Origin: Hydrangea macrophylla
Taxonomy: Eukaryota > Streptophyta > Magnoliopsida > Cornales > Hydrangeaceae
NCBI GenBank assembly: GCA_033977485.1
Contig: CM066988.1
Coordinates: 76,109,669-76,173,668 of the forward strand
Length of the DNA stretch: 64,000 bases
Direction of reading: 5' to 3'
The notes under the pieces were generated by a model. The model worked only from the letters and a program-made list of their open reading frames with translations, searched no databases and was not told the DNA's origin. How positions within the stretch are numbered: position 1 is the first letter of the stretch; each line of letters begins with the position of its first letter. Positions 55,660 through 64,000 of this stretch are shown here, in pieces. The position numbers and the translations under genes are program-made.

Positions 55660-55835
55660 GGGCAAATTTGTAACGGGCATGTTTTACGATTTGTAACAGG
55701 TATACCCGTTACTAATTTGTAACTGATATATCCGTTACAAATTTCGACAAACCTTTACTAATCACTATTATTTTGGTTACTTAAATTTTGTAACGATTGT
55801 ATTTATATTTGTAACGTTTATATCCGTTACGAAAT
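55660..55835. repeat. Left subterminal repeats (GTAACGG.TATATCCGTTAC)
   Basis: About six copies of TTTGTAACGG or its complement, several paired as palindromes. Confidence 0.8.
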
Positions 55836-55839
55836 TGAT

Positions 55840-56600
55840 CCAAAAAAATAAAAAAATAAAAAAATAATTTCAACAAACATAAGCCATCGGGCTCCAACTT
55901 GAGTTTCACAAAAAGTGGAAGGAGGGAGAAAAGGAGAGATGAAGGAAAATGGGGGAAATCTTGCCCTAGACCTCCTGTCACCGCCGCCCTCCTGCCGCCG
56001 CCGCCCTCTTGCCACCGCCGCCTCCTGCCGCCGACCTCCCTACCACTTCATCGCTCCTCCGGCTAGCAAATCTTCACGGAAAGCACTCGGGTCACATAAG
56101 CTTGTTGAAGAATTTCCAAGTTTGTTTTTTTTTTTTTTCTTTTTCCCTTCAGATTTGTTGAAATCTATCTAAATCTAAAACAGATCAAAAGGGGGAAAGA
56201 GAGAGAACGAAGGAGAGGGAGAAAAAGAGAGAAAGGCAACGATTCTTTTTCTTGGTCCGCCGCTGCTCGCCGTGCCGCTGCAGGTTAGATTCTTCTTCTT
56301 CTTCGTTCTTCTTCGATTCTCCGTTCTTCTTCTTCTTCTTCTTTCTTCTGGATTGATTCAAGCCCTAGATTACTGCTCCGTTCTTCTTCTTCTTCTTCTT
56401 CTTCTTCTTCTTCTTCTTCTTCTTCTTCTTCTTCTTCCTTCTGGATTGATTCAAGCCCTAGATTACTGTTATTGAGAAATGAAAAAGGCAAACCCTAGAA
56501 GGGAAGCCCTTCTCTTCTTCATTGATTTTGAGTACACTAGATTACTATCTTGAGATTTCTTTTTTTTTTTTTCCTTATTTGTTCAATTAAAATTACAGGT
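55840..56600. other. GC-rich and (TTC)n simple-sequence zone in CACTA
   Basis: CCGCCGCC-type repeats at 55980-56035 and a (TTC)n tract at ~56384-56436, with a duplicated flanking phrase CTGGATTGATTCAAGCCCTAGATTACTG at ~56348 and ~56441. It resembles a plant gene 5' leader, possibly captured. ORFs here are artefacts of low complexity. Confidence 0.5.
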
Positions 56601-56830
56601 TTAACTTATGGTCAATGTTTATGTGGTTTTTTTGGAGATTTGTTTGGCTGTGATTTGTGTTTGATCTGAAGAGGTCCAACCGTTGCTCAGAAGAGGTCCA
56701 ACCATCTCTTTGTTATATATAAACTTAAATTGTGAATATATATATATGTATATGAATCAGAGCGTCCATTTAACTAATCTTCTGCTCTTTTACACAGACA
56801 AACTCAAGAATAAACAGAGTCTGATACACA

Positions 56831-56949
56831 ATGCTCTGTAATACAAAATCAATCTCACTTGTTCTTCTATACCATTTTATGCTCAACCTTCTTCTCATTA
56901 TCTTATGGAGCTTCCCAGTTTCATCACCTTCAAAGCTCACATATTCCAG
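56831..56949 (+). pseudogene. Exon-like fragment with signal-peptide character
   Basis: From ATG 56831 the frame reads MLCNTKSISLVLLYHFMLNL then LLIILWSFPVSS, a hydrophobic leader, and stops at a good donor (CCAG|GTAAAT, 56949/56950). It lies ~125 bases upstream of the membrane-protein fragment and may be its first exon. The simplest splice to 57075 is out of frame, so either the junction differs or it has decayed. Confidence 0.5.
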
Positions 56950-57074
56950 GTAAATCTTTTTACTCTGAATTGGGTTATCTCCCAAAAGGGTAGTTTTGAT
57001 TAATTTCTTCAATCACTATTAAGAAATTGATTTTCAGTCCACTTTCATTGTTATTGATGAAATATGACTTGTAG

Positions 57075-57231
57075 GAGGGAGAAGGTCTGTTCTTGTGCCA
57101 AACAATATTGGTGAAAGTGATTCTAACACAACTTTGATTTTGGCTGTTGAGAGAACACATAGGAGAGACCCATTTGATCATTCCAATTTCTATATGGGTG
57201 GATGGAACATTAGTGATGGACACTACATCAC
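57075..57231 (+). pseudogene. Captured fragment of a plant multi-pass membrane-protein gene
   Basis: After an acceptor (GACTTGTAG) the frame reads RRSVLVPNNIGESDSNTTLI, LAVERTHRRDPF and MGGWNISDGHYIT, ending at a donor GTAAGT (57232). The pattern LA.ERT.R.DP....F..Y.GGWNIS..HYW is, from memory, conserved in a plant family of uncharacterised (TTYH-like) transmembrane proteins such as Arabidopsis AT2G25270. Later exons with membrane spans are not found, so this is a fragment. The assignment needs a database search. Confidence 0.6.
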
Positions 57232-57932
57232 TGTAAGTGTTTCAAACCGTATTCTTAATTTCATACCCATTTTAAGAGTTTAGGGCATGTTTAGTAAGAC
57301 AACGGTTTTTTAGTTTTTATTTTAAATTAAAACGACAAAAGTTGCTATTTTTGGCCTCTTTTTTTAACATGAAATTAGAAAACATGTTTGGTGATGGTCT
57401 GTGGGCATTTTGTTTTGCGTTTTTTTTAAGGCGACGAAATTGGCCCAAAAAACTGAAAAGTATTGATTTTAGTTTTCATTTTTATAAAAATAAAATTAAA
57501 AAAAACACAAAAAGCAATTTTTGCTTTCGAATTAAGAAACTGAAAACTAGAAAGGTTATCAAGTGGGTCATACTTTTTCTTAAATTCATCATGCTTTTAG
57601 GCCTTGCATAATTTTGTATTCTATCATGTGAGATGGGTTTTGATTATTTTCCAACAAAGTATTGTTATCAGAGAATTATTTTGATTCTCCTATTTGGGTT
57701 TGCTTGATTTGCAATATAATTTGAAAATCTAGAATTTTACAATTGTTCTGTTAAGAATAACTCACCCTTTCAATTACTTGAGTTGTAGCTGATTAGAAAA
57801 CTAGCTCCATTTTTTCCCCTCATCTGAATCATTTTCTTTTTCTTTCTTTTCTTTTTGTGAAATGTTTTTTTTTCCTTATGGTAGGTAGCATTGTTTTCAT
57901 TTGATATTGGCATATTTTGAAGCCATTTGTAT

Positions 57933-57935
<3 letters not shown>

Positions 57936-57991
<56 letters not shown>
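57936..57991. repeat. (TC)n microsatellite
   Basis: About 27 TC units, ending TCGCTCTG. It creates long spurious frames on both strands. Confidence 0.95.
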
Positions 57992-57993
<2 letters not shown>

Positions 57994-58159
57994 CTGTATA
58001 TGTAAACTGAGGGTTAGGCTTAGGTTTATAGTAAGAGATCAATGTGGGGAGGTATTTGATGAGTTTTTTTTTTATTTTTTTATAAAAGATTTTTTTTTTC
58101 TGTATTTTGCGAAAGAATTGTGTGATAGAGATATGATTTTTACTCATTCTTGTGGAATT

Positions 58160-59520
58160 ACAGAGGTTTTCCAATGAAGAAGAGTAAGGGCTTGCCTTCT
58201 AGGGTCATACAATTACATATGTTTTGACATCGGAAATCACTTCAAGGAACATGCTAGTTATGACTGTGACTACACCTTGTAAGTTATCTTCCTTGCTTTC
58301 TCCTTTGCTATTATGATGATGACAAGCATAGGATACAAGTTATTGATTCTTGGATGTGCATGGTGTTTGTAGATTATCCAGATAAGGATGAACAATATCA
58401 TTTCTTCAGGCACTAGTTAGAACTTGAGAATCCACTTGAAGTACGTAAGGATGGAAACCTTGAAAAACTTGCAGCTGAAATATTTTGTGTTTGTAATGGT
58501 TTTAAAATCGGCTTTCAAAGTAAAAGTCAATGTTGCCCGTAAGTCCTACTTGTCTACTTGAGATTAGATGTGCCTAATCTGACTTGTTAAAAGTATTCCT
58601 TTGTCTATGAAAAGCATAACTACATATGCATTTTATCGTCACTGTAGGAACATCCTTGTGTTTTTCTTTCATGAACATCTTGAGCATCCTTATCATCAAA
58701 AGAACATCGTTGTTGTTCTTTTGAAGTGCAAACAAGTATTTATGCAGTTATTTTAGAGCCATATATGACTAGTTTATCAAGCATATCGACCTATGATTTT
58801 CTATTTTGCATTTTTAGATATCTGCTTAAGCTTATCTCTTCTTTTGTACTCTCATTTAAGTATGATATTTTACTTGATTCCTTTAACTTCGCCTTGTAAA
58901 CTGAATTCTACATTTTTTTCACACAATTTGTCATTTTATATGAAATTGAGTTTTTGTCAACTTTTGGTTATTGTTGGGTTGAAGGTCTAATGAATCTGTG
59001 CTGGCTGAGTAGTGAGTACATACCATTTTGACTCCAAAGTTGAAGATTTACAAACATGTGGGCATTCCTTACACTTTATTTGAATGTTTGTGGTTACCTT
59101 CATAGAAGTGTCTGTGCTTCCTAGTTTGTGGGGTCCAATACTCTCTTTGCTCTACTATATCTTCATTTTCTCCCTCTGCTCTCTTCTTTTTCTGTCTCCT
59201 CCTCATTGATAGCTCTTTGGTGGTGCATATACATCTCTCTCAGTCTCTTATGAATTCTCTTTATGTACATATATACATACTATGTACGTATGTCTACATA
59301 TCAGCTGTACTAGAAAATTTGTAAGCTTCCAGTTTGTCTTCCTTTTAGTTTTAATGGATATTTCTCTTTTACTGATCAGATTTATTTATTTATTTTCAAT
59401 TCTTCTTTCGTTAGCACGAGTCCTCACTCAAAAACTCAGATCTCAATGGCTCTGTCGCAGAATCTGCAGGGGGATGCCATCTCTGCCGCTTCAAACAACT
59501 GGTCTGCCTTGAACTTTATT
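58160..59520. other. Unassigned CACTA interior, possible exon-like pieces
   Basis: Short open pieces bordered by splice-like signals occur at ~58165-58280 (after ATTACAG) and ~58375-58495 (after TGTTTGTAG; DYPDKDEQYHFF and ENPLEVRKDGNLEKLAAEIF, with one stop), and ~59425-59500. I could not assign any of them; captured gene pieces or decayed transposase are both possible. Confidence 0.35.
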
Positions 59521-60510
59521 TATTTCATTTGTCAGTTTTTAATTTTGAAGCTTCATTAGAAAGTCTGGAACATATAACCCTCTTGCAAAAGATAAAGCAT
59601 TCATTGGGAGTATATATCAGAACTTTACAGAAATTTGACATGGTTAAAGTTTGATATTTCCTAGGAGTAATGTTAATGTTAGTCTTAGTTGAAGCTATAA
59701 AAGTGCTTGCAATGGCACATAGGAAAGGTAATGCACCCAATTTCATAAATAGGCTACTTAGGCAGAGCAATGTTGTGAAAGTATGTATTTTTGTTGTTTA
59801 TACAGATGTGTGATTTGAGATATTCAGAATTGATACCGTGTTTGGATAGAAATCTGATATATTAGTTGAAGCTGGAGCCTAATCTGATATATCATTTTTG
59901 CTCTAGTTTGGGTTGTAATTGAGGCAAAAGCAGTTTTCACTTAAAGTTGTCGGACATATTGGCTCACTTAATGTTTCTTTTATTTTTGTTTACAGCCCCC
60001 AAGTATTTTTAAAACTTTCATAACCATCCAATATTTTTAAAAACTTTATAAAAATTATAGATTTACCCCCGAAATTTCAAATTTGTTTTTAAAATATGTG
60101 TAGATAAGTGTGTGGGTGTCAAAAAATGTGTAGAAAAGTGTGTGGGTATAGTAGTGCTCTTTTAAAAATCACAACTTGCGTGTCCCGTGCGTGGCGAGAT
60201 CGAGTCCCGTGCGTTTAGATATATTTGTTTACTTTAAAAACTGCCTCTTTTTAATTATTTTTTTTAATCCAAACTTCTTGTTTAACCATTGGCACGTTCA
60301 TTTGGAACTGTTGAATCTTAACTAATGTTTCTGCCTTTTTTCCTTTCTCCATTTGCAATTATTTGTTCATGTGATAGTTACATGTATGGGTGTCATATGT
60401 ACTGTTTCAACCTCAATTTTTTAGGACTAACTAGAGCTATGGTTAATTTTAGACCAGTCCATATGTAATTATCGTCACTCGTATATCTAAGTCTGTGTTC
60501 TTCCTTGTAG

Positions 60511-60627
60511 GCAATTCCCTTTCTTGTAGGCTGTCCAACATGCTTGAGAAATTTTTTGAATCGTTTCTGTGAGCTCACCTGCTCTCCAAATCAGAGCCTC
60601 TTCATCAACGTGACTTCTGTTTCAAAG
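60511..60627 (+). pseudogene. Captured NPC1-like exon
   Basis: Exactly 39 open codons between an acceptor (TTCCTTGTAG) and a donor (AAAG|GTCAGG). The translation contains [16 protein letters not shown] and [16 protein letters not shown], followed by TSVSK. This matches the N-terminal cysteine-rich, sterol-binding domain of Niemann-Pick C1-type proteins ([21 protein letters not shown]). All cysteines expected in this stretch are present. Neighbouring NPC1 exons were not identified, so it cannot make the protein. Length, phase and splice sites indicate capture of genomic DNA including introns. Confidence 0.85.
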
Positions 60628-60671
60628 GTCAGGAAGTTCTTAAGCTAGGAGTAATTGTATTATTTATTCAA

Positions 60672-60870
60672 TAGTTGCCCTCACATGTGAGCCCCTTGTG
60701 AGTGGGCTTGTCCACGTGAAGCTCGCCTTACATGTGGGTGGTTTGTCCTCGTAAATTGTATTTACAAATGGGAAGTTGTCGTGATTCGAACACGAGACCT
60801 TTTGGCTTTGATACGATATTAACAACGATCTAATCCAAAAGCTTAAGCTTTTAGAGAGATGTGTAATTTA
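60672..60870 (-). mobile_element. tRNA-related retroposon inside CACTA (199 bp)
   Basis: Flanked by an exact 13-bp TSD ATTATTTATTCAA (60659-60671; 60871-60883). On the minus strand it contains AAGCTTAAGCTTTTGGATTA, TCGTATCAAAGCC (like a primer site) and the box-B-like GGTCTCGTGTTCGAATCAC. The long A/T-rich TSD fits LINE-driven retroposition of a SINE-like sequence. Confidence 0.75.
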
Positions 60871-61374
60871 ATTATTTATTCAACAAGCACAAGGCATTGG
60901 TTTAACATTACTCACTTAATAAAGGACAAATAGGAGTTTCTTCAGCCGAGTTAACAACAACTAACATCAAGATAAAGAGTATAAAACTCTAGGCCACAAC
61001 AGTTTGCAATCTCAACCTTAAGGTTAATAATACCTTCATACTCAATATTTGAAATCATCAACCGGATAAGATTTTTTTTATCTTCCTCTAGTGTGGGCTT
61101 TTTTATACTTTTTCCCAACTACAACACGTCCATAGGTTGACTAACAAGAATCTTGTCTCAATGTAATATGTGTGTGTATATATAGTTACAGCCAAAATTA
61201 CATTTAATCAAATTGCAATACTGAAGCGGGTCTAAGTCATTAATATCCATCTTTCCACTTATGGTGTATGTATATAGTGTCAACATATGTCTCCAAGCAA
61301 CTTTTAACTGTTTTCAGCTATACTAACATCTCCAGGAAAAAAATTAACTCGTTTAGTGCTAGAAATTAAAAAAA

Positions 61375-61555
61375 GAGTAAATCTTTCGTACCCAAATTTC
61401 TATGCCAAAACTGGTTCTCAAATTATGTGGCAGTAGAAACTCTGAAAATAATTTCTAATAAAATTCACATGGTCCCATTGCATGGAATATCATCCTGTTG
61501 GCAATCATTGGGAAACCCGTATTGGGATAGAAATTTGGAAACCATAGCATTACTC
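61375..61555. mobile_element. Mutator-like MITE, family M1, copy 3 (in CACTA)
   Basis: GAGTAAATCTTTCGTACCCAAA at one end and TTTGGAAACCATAGCATTACTC at the other match the M1 TIRs. Flanks TTAAAAAAA and AACAAAAAA are a weak 9-base TSD. Length matches the other two copies. Confidence 0.65.
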
Positions 61556-63014
61556 AACAAAAAATCAACAAAGTTCACCTGGAAAAGCAATGAGAAATTA
61601 CAAAGAAGTCTGCTGTCATCATAGACGACTCATGTGGAACTTTAAGGCATCTCCTGCAGATCAAAATAGTCCTATGCTTAGTTTAGTAAATAATTAGAGT
61701 TAGAACTTGGAAGCTCAAAATTCAAAACTTTTAGTCAGGACTGTAGTTCTTAGACTCTTAAATCTTTCTTACTAAAGGGCAATGTTGAAGGTTTATATTT
61801 TAGGAAATCTTACAGACAAAAGGATTAAATCAATTTTCTTATGTCTATTATTTGTACAGTAATTGTAGTTTTTTTACATGCAGTTGTGTATAGAAACTCG
61901 TTTGCCTTGGGACAGTACTTGTGTCCATCTATCATTATGCATTATCACATTCAACCTTTAGCAGCTGCTTTTTTTTTTTTTTTTTTCTTTCTTTGCCTCA
62001 CTCTTGGGGGATTCACATAATTTTCGACACATCCAGACATTAATGCCACTCCATTTACCATGGCTTGACTTGATAAAGACAATAAAATCCAACTAAATTA
62101 GCCGATTAGACTAGTGTTTAGTTCAAGTCAAATCTTCACGCTTTTGCTTGGCTAGAAAGGTTCTTAAAGCTTACATAATATTATCTTTCTATTAATTTCT
62201 AAAAGATAATAATTTCTCTTTTCTTTTCCCTCTCGAGGTTGCATAGGCCATTACTGTAGGCAAAAGTTGTGGGTATTGGGCAGGCAGAAGAGACAGGCCA
62301 TTGTTGAGGAAAGGTTTGAGGTAACCCATGCTTATTCTGTTATTATATGAAATTTCTAAACTTGATGTTAATATTAGAATTGCTGAGGAAAGGTTTGTTC
62401 TCAAACTTTATGAAAGAAAAAGATGGAAAACATTGAGAATAGCCAATTCTTGTTTGTAAATTGCACTGATCTGGGCTTTACTGTGGGGCACTATTGTATA
62501 ATACTAGTGATATATGTACGATTTTAATTATTTTAAGTGGGGTAATCATTGGGTATCATAGGGTTTGATCGCAAACAATATGGTGAGTTTTACATTCACT
62601 CTCCCTTATTTATTAAAATATTATGATTACTATTCTTTTGTGATTTCTTTTTCTAATACCATCATCAATTATGGTGAAAAACAGGGTGAAGATGATTCTA
62701 GGCAATGAAGAAGGAAGAGATTGAAGCAATATTGTTAAAAGTTAAAGTTGACGAAATTGTTTATGGACAAAGAGATTTGTGTAGTTTGTTGTTCTCATGT
62801 TAATTTCATGTGTAATATGTAATGTAGTTAAACTAAGAACTTGGGTGTGGACAAAGATTTATAAGATGAAATATTTTGTATTTTATTTGTATTTGGTATA
62901 GATTGGGCTTGTTATTTTTGTGTTTGTATGGATTATTTTGCTTGTTAATTAGGTGCAAATATTTTTTTTTTATTTGGGGAATTCGTTAAATGATTTTTTT
63001 ATTATTTTTTAATT

Positions 63015-63372
63015 AAAATTTGTAACGGGTATATCCGTTACAAAATCCGTTACTAATTTTATGCATTTTGGAAATTAGTAACGGATATAACCGTTACTCA
63101 TTCGTTACAAACCGTTAGTATTTTTTTCAAAAAATTAAAAAAGTTGGATATATATCTGTTACTAAACTAATTTGTAACGGGTATAACCGTTACAAAAATT
63201 ATATTAGTAACGGGTATATTCGTTACAAAAATCCGTTACTAATTAGTAACGGATATATCCGTTATAAAAATCCGTTACAAATTTGCAACGCCATATTTGT
63301 AACGGGTATATCCGTTACAAATAATTTTTGTAACGGATATTCCCGTTACAAATCAAGCCATATGGTGTAGTG
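63015..63372. repeat. Right subterminal repeats of CACTA
   Basis: More than ten copies of GTAACGG(G/A)TATA.CCGTTAC, denser than at the left end, ending in the TIR ...GCCATATGGTGTAGTG. Confidence 0.85.
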
Positions 63373-64000
63373 ATACACCATAGAACAATTGCTCTCTAAT
63401 GGAGTTATCTCTATTGTCTATGTAAAGTCAAAGGATAACATAGTGGATCCACTTACAAAGGCCTAACGCGAGAACAAGTGGAAAGTTCATCGAGGGGAAT
63501 GAGTTTAAAGCCTATGCTCTAAACAAGAGTCGTCATAGTGGAAACCCAACCTAGCTGACTGGAGATCCCAAGATCTAGGTTCAACGGGAAAACTAAATTA
63601 TGTAGTACTCGGTACACATTGAGAAGAATTATATCTTCCTTTTTCCCATTTCAAAGATGAGTCAGTATCTATCTGCCGTGAGTAAAAGGATAAGATACGC
63701 TTTTAATGGTTCCTATACCTTGGAAAATGTCCAAGTGGGGTATTGCAGGATACTCTTCATAGTAACCACCTACGTGAGTCAGAAGGGGGCCGCTTCTATG
63801 AAAATTTGAAGGCTGAATTCTCTAAAATACTCACGGAACCAAGGGGTGTTCAAGGCCAAAACAAACACAAATGTGAAAACCAAATATGTAAGAAGAATGG
63901 CTGTGTGAATTCCGTTGTCTAGGTTTACACGAATGGCTGGGAGTTCAAAGACATTCTAGTCTACTCACCGGCTAGTAAATCCGATAGTTTATCACTAGGG
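63373..64000 (+). pseudogene. Old copia element: RNase H end and 3' untranslated region
   Basis: After ATA the copia frame resumes: RTIALXSNGVISIVYVKSK-like DNIVDPLTKA, then REQVESSSRGMSLKP, the typical C-terminus of a TNT1-94-like RNase H with DPLTK. After it comes the long 3' region CCCAACCTAGCTGACTGG..ATCCCAAGATCTAGG, familiar from this copia group. The 3' LTR lies beyond the window. Confidence 0.75.

Larger units (their letters stand above)
55647..63372 (+). mobile_element. CACTA transposon carrying host-gene fragments (7726 bp)
   Basis: TIRs CACTACACCAT...ATGGTGTAGTG at both ends and an exact 3-bp TSD ATA (55644-55646; 63373-63375). Subterminal zones (to ~55835 and from ~63015) carry palindromic TTTGTAACGG.TATATCCGTTACAAA repeats. 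No CACTA transposase (TnpD) or TnpA domain is recognisable, so it is non-autonomous. It contains exon-like pieces of unrelated host genes with splice sites, simple repeats, a retroposon and a MITE. It interrupts the copia RNase H. Confidence 0.92.

Noticed and set aside
56272..56491. Poly-Leu and poly-Glu ORFs
   Set aside because: Produced by the (TTC)n tract; no unique sequence supports a protein.
57290..57610. Possible hAT-like MITE (GGGCATGTTTAGTAAG...GTTATCAAGTGGGTC)
   Set aside because: Ends are only loosely complementary and no TSD is evident.
57917..58177. ORFs on both strands
   Set aside because: They run through the (TC)n microsatellite and T-rich tracts; low-complexity artefact.

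Overview
The window looks like intergenic DNA from a flowering plant, probably a eudicot; the species cannot be told from sequence alone. It is AT-rich, has no convincing intact host gene, and is filled almost end to end with plant-type transposable elements: Ty1/copia and Ty3/gypsy LTR retrotransposons, L1-type LINE tails, SINEs, CACTA, hAT and Mutator-like DNA elements, a Helitron, MITEs and microsatellites. Boundaries were called where target-site duplications (TSDs), LTR or inverted-repeat ends, primer sites or recognisable domains are visible.

1-20.34 kb is one nested stack. The outer unit is a terminal-inverted-repeat (TIR) transposon (left end at the window edge, right end near 20339). 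Its acidic open reading frame is split by two LTR insertions: a minus-strand copia element (1366-16987, TSD GAAGA) and a 2.6-kb solo LTR (17062-19697, TSD GAAAC). Removing both on paper restores one open frame. The copia element was itself hit by a CACTA element (left end 1836) and by a Tat/Ogre-like gypsy element (to 10952, with a 3.2-kb LTR). A later deletion seems to have fused CACTA to gypsy near 3222.

20.34-29.7 kb holds a second copy of the TIR family, degenerate hAT-like and motif-rich DNA, a 5'-truncated copia RT-RNase H fragment with its 3' LTR, two LINE RNase H tails with poly(A), a SINE and two MITEs. 29.69-37.62 kb is a large LTR element with 2.1-2.3-kb LTRs and a noncoding 3.5-kb interior. 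37.6-46.5 kb carries degenerate repeats, a MITE with a 9-bp TSD, a 2.8-kb solo LTR (TSD CAATG), a Helitron, an hAT element (TSD GTTATGGT) with a nested MITE, and a second SINE.

46.6-64 kb is an old copia element split by a young, near-intact copia element (49471-54351, TSD AGCAT, LTRs differing at one visible position, one in-frame stop in the protease) and by a 7.7-kb CACTA transposon (55647-63372, TSD ATA). The CACTA element carries no recognisable transposase but does contain fragments of host genes, including a clean NPC1-like exon and a piece of a plant membrane-protein gene, so it behaves as a gene-capturing (Pack-type) element. This is the most interesting object in the window.
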